64,000 nucleotides of DNA from positions 1 to 64,000 of the forward strand of contig DATGLV010000025.1 of NCBI GenBank assembly GCA_035293945.1, in the 5' to 3' direction. The DNA comes from VAZQ01 sp035293945. GTDB taxonomy: Bacteria; Pseudomonadota; Alphaproteobacteria; Rhizobiales; Xanthobacteraceae. Position 1 is the stretch's first letter. Every line of letters begins with the position of its first letter. A model generated the notes under the pieces. That model ran no database searches. It had not been told where the DNA came from and worked only from the letters and a program-made list of their open reading frames with translations. Made by a program: the position numbers and the translations under genes. Below are positions 32,338 through 41,620 of this stretch, in pieces.

Positions 32338-32901
32338 AACAGATCCCCCCTGCCCGCCGGCTCCCGTCCCGATCCGTCACTCGGCATGCCTTGCGGCACG
32401 TCATCAATCGACGTTCGGAGATCCACAAGGAGACCAGCAACCCTCTGATGCTCGTGCGGTTTCGAATCCGCAGGTCCTATTGAAAAGCAACGGCCAGAAC
32501 AACAGGAACTGCCAATCCGCCACACCAGTAGCCCGATAGGTCCTTAGCACGAGTGTTGACGCATTGGCGATCCGAACCTTAGCGCGCGTCCGGACACGTT
32601 TTGACTCAAAGGGTTACAGGCGGGCCACAGATCCCGCGGGCCGACCTGTTCGTTGAATTCGCACAGGAAAATCGTGCCCGAAGAATCCCCCAACAACAGC
32701 GTGGCGGATTCGAAGCCCCTATCATTCTTGCCGCGCATCTCCAAAAAGGGACTTCTAATCTAAAACCACATTACATTCATATACTTGGTGCATCCGCGCG
32801 ATTCCAAACCTTGCTCGGCTGGCCCGCAACCAGATGTGGCGAACTTCGGAATCGGGACACTCGCGTCCGGCCGCATCCAATTCCCGCTCGGGTCGCCAGG
32901 G
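32338..32901. other. 564-base intergenic region
   Basis: The region lies between the oxidoreductase (start at 32337) and the 3' end of kup. It holds an AT-rich block at 32750-32795, a diverged copy of the intergenic repeat at 32799-32860, and a stretch at about 32440-32530 that loosely recalls a tRNA but cannot be folded as one. No coding region is convincing. Confidence 0.5.
32799..32860. repeat. Intergenic inverted-repeat element, copy C (diverged)
   Basis: GATTCC at 32800-32805 faces GGAATC at 32848-32853. The right half (GATGTGGCGAACTTCGGAATC) matches copies A and B with a two-base loss in the core. It lies just past the kup stop codon. Confidence 0.45.
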
Positions 32902-34782
32902 CTAGATTGAAACTTGGCGGCCGATCTCCACGACCGCATCTGCTGGCAGGCGGAAGAAGTCGCTCACATGCACCGCATTGCGCTGCATGAAGGCAAATTG
33001 CTTCTCCAGCCAGACCGGCAGCGCGCCGCGACCCTCGCGATGCACGATGGTTTCGTGCCCGACATAGTAGGTGACGTCTTCAACCCCGATGTCGCAACCG
33101 AGCGCGTGCGCCTGACGCAGCAATACCGGAATATCAGGCCGCTCCATGAAGCCGTAACGGGCGTGCGCGCGCCAGAAATTGGGCGCGATCTCCTCGAAGG
33201 TCAGCCGCTCCGCCCGACGGACCCGCGGCACCGACTCTGTCTCCACCGTCAACACGAACAATCGTTCGTGCAGCGCGCGATTGTGCTTGAGGTGCCAGAC
33301 CATCACCGGCGGAGCGTCGCGCTTGGCACGCGTGAGGAACACGGCGGTGCCCGGCACTCTAGGCACGCGCGCATCTTGGACCTTCCTCAGAAACTCGTCG
33401 ATCGGCATCAGATTCTCGTGCAGCCTACGGGCGACGGCGGTCGCTCCGACATGCCAGACCACCATCACGAAATAGACGCACGTCGCGAGCAGGAGCGGGA
33501 CATAACCCCCGTCTCTGATCTTGATGAGGTTGGCGGCAAAGAAGGACGCATCGACGACGAGGAAGGCGCCCGCGGCCGACCCGGCCGCGGCAGGATTCCA
33601 GCGCCAGATCTCGCGCATTGCGATGTAGAGGAGCACCGAGGTCATGAGCATCGTGGCGGAGACCGCGATGCCGTAGGCGGCGGCGAGATTGTCCGACTTG
33701 CCGAAACCGACGGCGAGCGCCACAGTCACCACCATCAAGAGCCAGTTGACCAAGCCGACATAGATCTGCCCGTAGCCTTCCTCCGAGGTCTGGGTGATCT
33801 GCAGGCGCGGCAGCCAGCCGAGCTGAATGGCCTGGCGAGTCATCGAGAACGCACCGGTTATGATCGATTGGCTGGCGATTATGGTGGCGACGGTGGCGAG
33901 CACCACGAACGGAATCAGCAGCACCGACGGACAGAGGCGAAAGAAGATGTTGTCGGAGGTGGGCGCGCCGTTCAGCACCAGCGCGGCTTGGCCCGCATAA
34001 TTGAGGACAAGACTCGGGAACACCAGTATCGACCAGGCAAGCCGGATCGGCCGCGCCCCGAAGTGCCCCATATCAGCGTAGAGCGCCTCGGCGCCGGTGA
34101 CGCAAAGGAACACGCCGCCCAGCACCAAGAAACCGCCGGCTCCGCCCGAGGCGAGATAGGAGAGGCCTGCCCGCGGATCGATCGCCCACAACACGCCGGG
34201 GTTTTGCACAATTCCCCATAATCCGAGCACCGCGATGCCAACGAACCAGAGCGCCATAATGGGGCCGAACAGGCGGCCGATCCGCGCCGTGCCCTGCGGC
34301 TGGAAAGCAAACAGGGCGATCAGGATGGCAACCGCAGCCGGGAGGACATAGGGCTCGACCACCGGGGTGGCGATGTTGAGCCCTTCTAGAGCCGAGAGAA
34401 CCGAGATGGCCGGCGTGATGGCGCCGTCTCCGTAAATCAGGGCAGCACCGAACAAGCCCACAGCTACGATGACGGGCCGTCGCTCGCGTTTCACTCCGAG
34501 CAATGCCATCAAGGCCAGAATGCCGCCCTCCCCTTCGTTGTCGACCCGCATGGCGACCGACACATATTTGATCGAGGTCACCACGATCAGCGTCCACATG
34601 ATCAGGGACAGCGAGCCCAATGTGGCGACAGGGCTCACGGAAGAGCCGTTAAGAGCCAGCACAGTCTTTAGTGTGTAGAGCGGGCTGGTCCCGATATCGC
34701 CGAACACGACCCCGAGGGCTGCAAGGCTCGCAAGCGGCAGGTTCGTGCCGGCTCGCGGGCGCTGCTCGGAAGACGTTGTCAT
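32902..34782 (-). CDS. kup: Kup-family potassium uptake protein
   Basis: 626 residues from the ATG at 34782; the longer frame to 34917 adds a charged head unlike the family. It has the typical GVVFGDIGTSPLYTLKT segment near residue 30, about twelve membrane helices up to about residue 440, and the family's C-terminal cytosolic domain. It brings in K+ with protons. The location amid polysaccharide genes appears incidental. The upstream neighbour is an O-antigen ligase-like gene (124-base gap). Confidence 0.95.
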   Translation of the reverse strand: MTTSSEQRPRAGTNLPLASLAALGVVFGDIGTSPLYTLKTVLALNGSSVSPVATLGSLSLIMWTLIVVTSIKYVSVAMRVDNEGEGGILALMALLGVKRERRPVIVAVGLFGAALIYGDGAITPAISVLSALEGLNIATPVVEPYVLPAAVAILIALFAFQPQGTARIGRLFGPIMALWFVGIAVLGLWGIVQNPGVLWAIDPRAGLSYLASGGAGGFLVLGGVFLCVTGAEALYADMGHFGARPIRLAWSILVFPSLVLNYAGQAALVLNGAPTSDNIFFRLCPSVLLIPFVVLATVATIIASQSIITGAFSMTRQAIQLGWLPRLQITQTSEEGYGQIYVGLVNWLLMVVTVALAVGFGKSDNLAAAYGIAVSATMLMTSVLLYIAMREIWRWNPAAAGSAAGAFLVVDASFFAANLIKIRDGGYVPLLLATCVYFVMVVWHVGATAVARRLHENLMPIDEFLRKVQDARVPRVPGTAVFLTRAKRDAPPVMVWHLKHNRALHERLFVLTVETESVPRVRRAERLTFEEIAPNFWRAHARYGFMERPDIPVLLRQAHALGCDIGVEDVTYYVGHETIVHREGRGALPVWLEKQFAFMQRNAVHVSDFFRLPADAVVEIGRQVSI

Positions 34783-34906
34783 CGCCGCGCGAATCCAGGA
34801 CGGATTGGGCTCGGCTTCAGACCGAGCGGAGACCGAAGCCGGATGCCTCCGATTTGAAATTTCGGCCCCGTGGGCCGGGTCACGACCAGGACGAAGCCGA
34901 CCGCGA

Positions 34907-36190
34907 TCATGGATCATGCGTCCGTGCGAGCTTCAAAGCGTTTGCCTTGTGCGCTGGATCCCGCGCATGCAGGACCATGCCGCCGACGACCCCGACGCCG
35001 AACACGTAGAGCCAGCCCTCGCCGAAATCGAACAGGTGCGAGTTGAACAGCGAGGCGACTACGTTTTGAACCACCATCACCAACCCGATCCAGTTGGTCA
35101 GACCAGCGCCGCGAAACAGCATCAGATGGGCGGCCCACATCGCCAGCAACACCGACGCACCCAACAAGCCAAGCTGAACGGCCACGGTGAGAATCTGGTT
35201 GTGGGGGTTGTCCGAGGCAAGCGAGGCAACGCCCGTTTGACCGGCGACCGAATTACGGAACTGCTGAGGGATAGAGCCGGTACCGTGTCCGATCAGCGGA
35301 GCGGTCTCGACAAATGAGATCGACTTGCGGATGAACTCGAGGTGCTCGGCGGTGGAGCTCAGGTCATCGGCCGTCAAATAGACTTGGTAGTCGTGCAAGG
35401 AGGTTTGCAGGCGTTGCCGCAGGTAGGGTGAGGCGAACCATGCTGCCGGAACGATTATGGCGGCCGTCAGCACTGCGCCGAGCACGCCTTTCCAGCGCAA
35501 TTCTCGCCATGCCAGCAGCAGAGCCAATACCGGGATGACCAGCAGGGTGGTGCGGCCGGTCGTAACAAACAGGATATTGACTGTGAACAGAGTGGCCAAT
35601 GCGATAAGCGCCATAGCGGTTGCCCAGCGGCCGGCGCGAATATCGGTGCAAGCAAAGGCCAAGAGCACGACCGTGCAGATCAGGAACTGCTCGCTCTGGA
35701 AGATGTAGTCCTTGACCGGAACCCCGTAGGTCGGCGTGTGCCAGGGCAGGTCGGGGAACAGCACCAAGGTAAAGGATGCGAGCAGCAAGGCTGCGACCGA
35801 GCCGAGATAGCCGTGCAGCACCCAAATCCCATGTGCGGATCGACGAAATTGTGCCAGCAAGATGGGAATGGCCAGCAGCCGGTGAAATCCATCGAGGCCC
35901 CCCAAGCGCTCATGCCAGGTGACCTCGGTCCAGGAGGCCCACGCCATTCCGATCGCCGCAATCACCCACAGCAAGACTGGCAGACCGCCCGCCGCACTTG
36001 CGACCTCCCGCCGTACCAGGTTCCCGCTGAGGGTTGGGACGACGGCAATGAGCCAGAGCGCGATGAGAATGCCGGTTGCGGTCGTCGACCACGGGAGTGA
36101 GACCGCTACGGCAACGACCAGCCAATCTGCGCCGTTCGCCAAAGCTTCCCGATCGAGCACCTTGGCGCGGAGGTCCATTAACTGCGTCAT
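34907..36190 (-). CDS. O-antigen ligase/polymerase-like membrane protein (WaaL family)
   Basis: A 427-residue protein with about twelve membrane helices. A large periplasmic loop follows Wzy_C-type helices and carries DNPHNQILTVAVQLGLLG, the family His motif that in WaaL takes part in moving the O-chain from undecaprenyl pyrophosphate to lipid A-core. Since the O-chain here is exported by an ABC transporter, ligation is a better guess than Wzy polymerisation. It lies 155 bases downstream of the transaldolase. Confidence 0.82.
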   Translation of the reverse strand: MTQLMDLRAKVLDREALANGADWLVVAVAVSLPWSTTATGILIALWLIAVVPTLSGNLVRREVASAAGGLPVLLWVIAAIGMAWASWTEVTWHERLGGLDGFHRLLAIPILLAQFRRSAHGIWVLHGYLGSVAALLLASFTLVLFPDLPWHTPTYGVPVKDYIFQSEQFLICTVVLLAFACTDIRAGRWATAMALIALATLFTVNILFVTTGRTTLLVIPVLALLLAWRELRWKGVLGAVLTAAIIVPAAWFASPYLRQRLQTSLHDYQVYLTADDLSSTAEHLEFIRKSISFVETAPLIGHGTGSIPQQFRNSVAGQTGVASLASDNPHNQILTVAVQLGLLGASVLLAMWAAHLMLFRGAGLTNWIGLVMVVQNVVASLFNSHLFDFGEGWLYVFGVGVVGGMVLHARDPAHKANALKLARTHDP

Positions 36191-36345
36191 CAGAAGCGGC
36201 CTATCGATCTCCAGAAGCGCGACAGCGACGCCGCAGAAACCGGATGCACCGCAGAGCGATCCGCGTTTCGGTTAAAGCGCCTGAAACGAGACTGCGGCGG
36301 CGCAAGAACCGCAAATGGCCTAGATCGACACGGCTGCGACCTCGC

Positions 36346-37095
36346 CTATTCGGCTGCGCGCGCCGGGCCGGGGACAAGCAGCGTCAAGCCCGTCGCCAAG
36401 GCATCATCGCGGAAAGCCTTGACGGCTCCAAGCGAGAGCTCCGCCGCTGTGGCAGTGCCGAGCGCCGGCAGCTTCTTCAGCACGTCAGCAGGGGCCGTAA
36501 TGATGTGGCAGTCAATCGAATCCGCCTCCACGACATTGAACACTTCCCGCGTAGAAGCCCAGATGATCTCCACATTGGGGGTCCGCCGCGCTCGCACCAC
36601 GGCGTCCTGCATGATCGGCCGGTAATCGATACCGAGATCGGCCAGGCGGCCGGCGAAGACCGAGACGCAAGCCGGCGCCCCGCCAGCGAGCGCATCGATC
36701 GCCTTGGCAACCTGCTCGGGAGTGAAGATCGCGGTCATGTTGACCTTGACGCCTTCACGCGAGAGTGCTCGCACTGCCTCGAACAAAGGCTCACCGCGAG
36801 TCGTCGTCACCGGCAATTTGGTGTAGACGTTGCCGCCCCAGGTGGTGATGACCCGCGCCTGTGCGACCATCTCCGCAATGTCGTCGGAGAAGACCTCAAA
36901 TGAGATATGACGGTCCGGGACGGCCGCAACAAGATCGCGTGCGTAGGCGGCATAATCGCTGACGCCTGCCTTCTTGAGCAGAGACGGATTGGTGGTGAAC
37001 CCCTTGATCCATGGCTTCGCGGCCATTTCGAGAATTTGCGCCTTGTCGGCGCCGTCGGTGAAGAGCTTGACCCGGAGTTCGGACAATTTCGGCAT
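36346..37095 (-). CDS. Transaldolase-family enzyme
   Basis: A 249-residue TIM barrel, shorter than the classical 320-residue transaldolase and close to the small TalC/fructose-6-phosphate aldolase group. KLFTDGADKAQI and FTTNPSLLKKAG open the barrel; the Schiff-base Lys is in VYTKLPVTT near residue 94; NMTAIFTPEQ and SVFAGRLADLG follow. Transaldolases exchange dihydroxyacetone units and affect sedoheptulose-7-phosphate levels. A gene for this inside a locus with two heptose pathways is suggestive; central metabolism is the plain alternative. Confidence 0.88.
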   Translation of the reverse strand: MPKLSELRVKLFTDGADKAQILEMAAKPWIKGFTTNPSLLKKAGVSDYAAYARDLVAAVPDRHISFEVFSDDIAEMVAQARVITTWGGNVYTKLPVTTTRGEPLFEAVRALSREGVKVNMTAIFTPEQVAKAIDALAGGAPACVSVFAGRLADLGIDYRPIMQDAVVRARRTPNVEIIWASTREVFNVVEADSIDCHIITAPADVLKKLPALGTATAAELSLGAVKAFRDDALATGLTLLVPGPARAAE

Positions 37096-37549
37096 ACAGG
37101 TATCCTTGTCGAAAATTCAAACCAGCGGATTTCTGCGAGGCAACTACCGCAACAAGCAAACGCAGCTAGCATACGCGTGTGACGGATTTACCGTTTCTCA
37201 TCGTTCCGGCGGCTCGTCCCTTATAGCAAGCTCGACCAGAAAAACACAATATGTTCAAATAGTTGTCAATTTCCCTCTCCATTTCGCAATCCGCCCCGGG
37301 CGTCGGAATCAGGGTAGGAGCACATACGGCAGTCCTGCACTTGAGCGCCACTGCTGCGGCAGCGTGCAACGTCCTTTTGATCAGCCGGGCACCAATCGTC
37401 AAGAATATCATCAGGGCCTGCACGCCGGCGCGCGCCGCGCGCGGGTTACTTCTTGCGGGACTGCTGGGTAAATGCTGCTCGGGCCGGACTTGACCTTTCG
37501 GCTGCGCACGTCTTGAAGTCTCAAACGCGTGAGAGGTGGACGCTCGATC
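37096..37549. other. 454-base divergent intergenic region
   Basis: The region lies between the transaldolase (minus) and ManC (plus). An AT-rich block at about 37210-37280 contains, on the minus strand, an exact TTGACA (37269-37264) and further on TATAAG; neither has a perfect partner, so the promoter is only probable. A 76-codon frame at 37263-37493 has no protein-like features. The ManC Shine-Dalgarno (GAGGTGG) is at the right end. Confidence 0.45.
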
Positions 37550-38992
37550 ATGACTTCAAGATCTACGGCCCCGTCAAGCGGGCAGCAAATCGTTCCGGTT
37601 ATCATGTGCGGTGGGGCGGGAACGCGGTTGTGGCCGGTTTCGCGCGAGAGCATGCCCAAGCAGTTCGTTTCCCTGGTGGGGTCGCAGTCGACATTCCAGC
37701 AGGTGCTCGATCGCGTATCCGATCCGAGCCTTTTCGCCCGCCCGATCATCATCACCAATGCCGAGTTCCGGTTCGTGGTGGGCGAGCAGATTCGGGAATG
37801 CGGGATGGAAGCCGATATCGTGCTCGAGCCCGCACGCCGCGACTCCGGCCCGGCGGTCGCGGTCGCCGCAGTGCTCGCCGCCGCGCGCGACGCCGATGCG
37901 ATCGTGCTGGTGCTCGCCGCCGACCACGTGGTGCGCAAGAAGGCCGAATTCATCAAGGCCTGCCGGCAGGCGGCGGCGATCGCGGCGGAGGGCCGCATCG
38001 TCACCTTCGGCATCCACCCCGCCCACGCGGCGACCAACTACGGATACATCCGCCCGGGCCGGAAGCTCGACGGACAACAAGGCTTCGCGGTGGATGCGTT
38101 TGTGGAGAAGCCCGATGCGGCAACCGCAGCCGATTACGTCGCGCAGAAATACCTCTGGAACAGCGGCAACTTCCTGTTCCAGGCACGTGTCATGCTCGAC
38201 GAGATCGAGCGCTATGAGCCGGCGATGGCTGAAGCGGCCAGGGCCGCAGTTGCGGGCCTGACGCGCGATCTCGACTTTCTACGGCTCGCCGCCCAACCCT
38301 TCAGTCAAGCGCCAAAGAAGGCCATCGACTATGCCGTAATGGAACGCACTACACTGGCCGCCGTGGTTCCGGCAGACATCGGCTGGTCCGATATCGGTAG
38401 CTGGAGCGCGGTCTGGGATGTGCTCGACCGCGATGCCCAAGGCAACGTCGCCCAAGGACCGGCGGTGCTGCTGGACAGCCGCAACTCACTGGTGCGATCT
38501 GAGGAGGGCGTGCTCACGACCGTCGTCGGGCTCGACGATGTGGTGGTGGTCGCGACCGGTGATGCGGTCCTGGTCGCAGCCCGCAACAAGTCCGAAGATG
38601 TCAAAAAGCTGGTCGAGTTGCTCAAGACCAATAATCACCGCGAGGCGGTCGAGCACCGGCGCATCTATCGACCCTGGGGCTACTATCAGGCTGTGGATTC
38701 CGGCGGCCGCTATCAAGTCAAGCGGATAGTGGTGAAGCCGGCCGGCAAGCTCTCGCTGCAGAAGCATTTCCACCGCGCCGAGCACTGGGTGGTGGTGAAG
38801 GGCACCGCCGAGGTGGCAGTCGACGGCAAGAGCAGCATCGTGCACGAGAATGAATCCATCTACATCCCGATCGGGGGCGTTCATCGACTCGCCAATCCGG
38901 GGAAGATTCCGCTCGAATTGGTCGAGGTGCAGGTCGGCAGCTATCTCGGAGAAGACGACATCGTGAGGATGGATGACGTCTATGGACGTTGA
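37550..38992 (+). CDS. manC: Mannose-1-phosphate guanylyltransferase/mannose-6-phosphate isomerase ManC
   Basis: 480 residues from the ATG at 37550 (Shine-Dalgarno GAGGTGG); a GTG at 37529 is less likely. The N-terminal nucleotidyltransferase has MCGGAGTRLWPVSRESMPKQF, and NYGYI and VDAFVEKP motifs. The C-terminal cupin-type isomerase domain holds QKHFHRAEHWVVVKGTAEV and ends VQVGSYLGEDDIVRMDDVYGR. It makes GDP-mannose, the precursor for the Gmd/Fcl pair at 42.6-44.9 kb. It converges on the fucosyltransferase gene with only 5 bases between. No phosphomannomutase gene is present here. Confidence 0.95.
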   Translation: MTSRSTAPSSGQQIVPVIMCGGAGTRLWPVSRESMPKQFVSLVGSQSTFQQVLDRVSDPSLFARPIIITNAEFRFVVGEQIRECGMEADIVLEPARRDSGPAVAVAAVLAAARDADAIVLVLAADHVVRKKAEFIKACRQAAAIAAEGRIVTFGIHPAHAATNYGYIRPGRKLDGQQGFAVDAFVEKPDAATAADYVAQKYLWNSGNFLFQARVMLDEIERYEPAMAEAARAAVAGLTRDLDFLRLAAQPFSQAPKKAIDYAVMERTTLAAVVPADIGWSDIGSWSAVWDVLDRDAQGNVAQGPAVLLDSRNSLVRSEEGVLTTVVGLDDVVVVATGDAVLVAARNKSEDVKKLVELLKTNNHREAVEHRRIYRPWGYYQAVDSGGRYQVKRIVVKPAGKLSLQKHFHRAEHWVVVKGTAEVAVDGKSSIVHENESIYIPIGGVHRLANPGKIPLELVEVQVGSYLGEDDIVRMDDVYGR

Positions 38993-38997
38993 TATTC

Positions 38998-39903
38998 TCA
39001 AAGTCTCATCCAGGAATCGGGAAGCAAATCGCGCGTGTCGCGGCCGCTCGCCTTGAACCAGCGCTGCGGGGCAACCACGATCTTGGCCGGCGAAGGATTG
39101 AGCCAAGCTCCCCACCAGCTGAACGAACTATTGGCGATGATATGATGGCGGCACCGCGCCATCAGCTGCATGTCACGGAAACCGCGGTCGGGCGAGTTGG
39201 TCGCAACGAACGTCGTCGGCGGCCCGAGCTGGAGATTGCCCCGGCTCCATTCCGGGTCGTCGGAAAAAATGAACAGATGAATCGCCCCAACCCTCTCCTG
39301 GATCAGCTGCACCGCGGCGCGAAAGTAGTCGACCGAGCAAAGACCGTGAATTCGGCCGGTGCGCCGCTCGGTAACATAATCGCCCCGACGCACATGCACC
39401 GAGACGGCCGTCGTTGCGGCGATCTGGGCCGCGATCGCCGCATTTTCCGGCTCTAGTCCTTCCCTTGGCACGAATTCTCGACGCAATACCTCCGCCACGT
39501 CCGCGAAATACTTTTCCGTCTGCCAATAGCCGTCGAGGTAGACCGGCGAGCGCAGCGCGAGCACGCCGGCATCGAAACGAAACTCCCGCTCGACGTATAC
39601 CGACGAGGAGCTTGTCCAACCACGGGCCGCCAGCCATCGCCGCAGCCGCCGGCGCCAAGAGTCCTGAGCTTCCGGCCGCAGCCCGAACTGCGCCAATTCG
39701 GCTTCGCTCACCGGCGTGGCGCAGATCGCGAACGGCTCAAGCTCGTAGCGGCGCTTGCCATACGTGGCATACCCCGACAGATCGAGCTTGAGGACGGCCC
39801 CGCAGCGCAATGCCAATGCCCGTCCCGCCGCATACTGAAACATCTGATTGCCGAGACCGCCGATCAGGCGGGTGACGACCAGGTGCTCGACCGCCCGCGC
39901 CAA
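38998..39903 (-). CDS. GT11 alpha-1,2-fucosyltransferase-like glycosyltransferase
   Basis: 301 residues from a TTG at 39903 with AGGAT upstream; no ATG is available near the N-terminus. The GT11 motif HVRRGDY is at residues 170-176, with GGLGNQMFQYAAGRALA near the start and SSFSWWGAWLNP near the end. GT11 enzymes use GDP-fucose. With Gmd and Fcl in the same run, fucose in the O-chain is likely. It is the last gene of the twelve-gene minus-strand run, just after the Wzt-like gene. Confidence 0.9.
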   Translation of the reverse strand: MARAVEHLVVTRLIGGLGNQMFQYAAGRALALRCGAVLKLDLSGYATYGKRRYELEPFAICATPVSEAELAQFGLRPEAQDSWRRRLRRWLAARGWTSSSSVYVEREFRFDAGVLALRSPVYLDGYWQTEKYFADVAEVLRREFVPREGLEPENAAIAAQIAATTAVSVHVRRGDYVTERRTGRIHGLCSVDYFRAAVQLIQERVGAIHLFIFSDDPEWSRGNLQLGPPTTFVATNSPDRGFRDMQLMARCRHHIIANSSFSWWGAWLNPSPAKIVVAPQRWFKASGRDTRDLLPDSWMRL

Positions 39904-39915
39904 CGCACGATCCTA

Positions 39916-40698
39916 TCAATTGCTGCCGCCACCAATGGGACCAGGCCCATGCACCATGGCGGCGTATTTCTCGAAGATCTCGTCGACCGGCCCCATGGCG
40001 ATCAGGCGCCCCGCCTGCATCAGAGCAGCCTTGTTGCACATCGACTTGACTGTCGTGTCGCTGTGGCTCGCCAGCACCAGAATCCGGCTGCGGCCGACGA
40101 AATCCTTCAAACGCCGTTCCGCGCGTTCGGCGAAGCGGGCGTCTCCGGCGCCGATCCCCTCATCCATGAGCAGCACATCGGGATCGATGGCGGTGACCAA
40201 AGCAAAGCCTAGTCGCATCGTCATTCCGCTCGAATAGGTGCGCACGGGGAGCGCCAGATATTCCCCAAGTTCGCAGAATTCCTCTATGTCCGGGATCTTG
40301 CGCTCGATCTCGTCGCGAGTCAGGCCCAACAACAAGCCTGATGTGACGATGTTCTCGTAGCCGCTGTCCTCGAGGTCGAGCCCCGGCATCATATCGAACA
40401 GCGGCGTCACCCGACCGTCGACCAGCAGGCGGCCCTCGATCGGTTCGTAAATGCCGGCCAATACCTTCAGCAGTGTCGATTTCCCCGAGCCGTTGTGTCC
40501 AATCAGCCCGATCCGGTCACCATCCTCCAGAGTCATCGACACGCCGGCGAGCGCTTCGACCACGACGCGGTCGTGCTTCTTGCCCTGACGTTGGATCAAG
40601 CCGCCGGTAGCGCGCTTGAGAATCACGGTGCGGAGGTTGCGCTGGGTCGCGTAGATCGGAAAGTCGACACGGACATTTTCGACAATAACCTTCGCCAT
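39916..40698 (-). CDS. Polysaccharide ABC exporter ATP-binding protein (Wzt-like, short form)
   Basis: 260 residues from the ATG at 40698, which avoids overlap with the permease; a start at 40722 is possible. Walker A GHNGSGKST, the signature segment YSSGMTMRLGFAL, Walker B VLLMDEGIGAGD and the switch His in ASHSD are all present. It powers export of a lipid-linked chain through the adjacent permease. It lacks the C-terminal carbohydrate-binding domain of long Wzt proteins, so chain-end recognition by Wzt is not expected. Confidence 0.93.
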   Translation of the reverse strand: MAKVIVENVRVDFPIYATQRNLRTVILKRATGGLIQRQGKKHDRVVVEALAGVSMTLEDGDRIGLIGHNGSGKSTLLKVLAGIYEPIEGRLLVDGRVTPLFDMMPGLDLEDSGYENIVTSGLLLGLTRDEIERKIPDIEEFCELGEYLALPVRTYSSGMTMRLGFALVTAIDPDVLLMDEGIGAGDARFAERAERRLKDFVGRSRILVLASHSDTTVKSMCNKAALMQAGRLIAMGPVDEIFEKYAAMVHGPGPIGGGSN

Positions 40699-40705
40699 CG
40701 CGCCG

Positions 40706-41545
40706 TCAGCTCCAATAGGCAATGCGTTTGCGGAAGTGCTTGAACACTCTATAGGTCAAGATCCAGCCAAGCACGGTCAGCCCCAGAACGACCGCGTAAC
40801 TGCTGGCTGAGGGAACCTCGCCCAGGAGCGGCGCGCGCACCAGGTTGATCATGTGATAGAGCGGATTGGTTTCGACGAAGAAAAGACGCCGCGAGCCGGA
40901 CAGGTTTCCCGGAGGCCAGAAGATCGGAGTGATAAACATCGATATCTGCAGCACGCTGCTGATGATCTGGGTAACGTCGCGAAAGCGGAGACAGAACATC
41001 CCACAAAGCAGCGCGACCCAAACGCCGTTGGCGGCGACAAGCAAAATTCCGGGCAACGCGAGAAGGACCGTGAATCCGATCAATCTCGGCTGCAACACCG
41101 CGACGGCCATGACATAGATCAGGAGATTGTGGAAAAAGACGATGAAATTCCGCCACACCAATGCATAGGCAAGGATGGAATATTCAAATCTGACGTTGCG
41201 GAACAGAGCATGCCCGGCCACCAGCAGGGTGCATGACTCGTTGATGATGGTGGACACCAGCAGCCACGCGATCATGCCGCTCACCAGAAACGGCACATAT
41301 TGCTCGATATCCTGGTGCCACAACCCCGCGCCGACGACGCCGACGCAGACCACGTAGATGCCCAAGCTGATCGATGTCCAAAAGGGCCCCAGCATGGTGC
41401 GGCGGTAACGTCGCTTGACGTCCAGCCAGCCAAGCCGGCCCCACAGATCCGTTCTGCAGAGGCCTCCGATCAGGTCCTGTGCGGCCGACATCGCCAGCGT
41501 GCGCGGACCCTCGGCCGGTATCGCGGGAACGGACGCCATCGTCAT
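40706..41545 (-). CDS. Polysaccharide ABC exporter permease (Wzm-like)
   Basis: A 279-residue ABC-2-type permease. The RYRRTMLGPFWTSISLGIYV segment before the first helix is the classic Wzm/KpsM opening, and six membrane helices follow. It moves the undecaprenyl-linked polysaccharide across the inner membrane with the ATPase encoded next (7-base gap). Its presence means the O-chain follows the ABC route rather than Wzx/Wzy. Confidence 0.93.
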   Translation of the reverse strand: MTMASVPAIPAEGPRTLAMSAAQDLIGGLCRTDLWGRLGWLDVKRRYRRTMLGPFWTSISLGIYVVCVGVVGAGLWHQDIEQYVPFLVSGMIAWLLVSTIINESCTLLVAGHALFRNVRFEYSILAYALVWRNFIVFFHNLLIYVMAVAVLQPRLIGFTVLLALPGILLVAANGVWVALLCGMFCLRFRDVTQIISSVLQISMFITPIFWPPGNLSGSRRLFFVETNPLYHMINLVRAPLLGEVPSASSYAVVLGLTVLGWILTYRVFKHFRKRIAYWS

Positions 41546-41620
41546 TGTTCCACTGCCTTCATTCCCGGAAGCCTCCCTTCCGCTGCCATACGAATTGCTT
41601 AAACACGACAGCGTGCGTGT

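Noticed and set aside
32440..32530. Possible tRNA (T-arm-like TGCGG...TTCGAAT...CCGCA)
   Set aside because: The loop is 8 bases rather than 7, no matching acceptor stem or anticodon arm can be drawn on either strand, and there is no CCA end. Kept only as a weak curiosity.
30113..34221. Long plus-strand frames over the aminotransferase (30113-31291), oxidoreductase (31531-32448) and kup (32914-34221)
   Set aside because: The minus-strand genes have clear catalytic or transport motifs; these frames have no recognisable domain.
37263..37493. 76-codon frame between the transaldolase and manC genes
   Set aside because: No Shine-Dalgarno, odd composition and overlap with a probable promoter block make it unlikely to be a gene.
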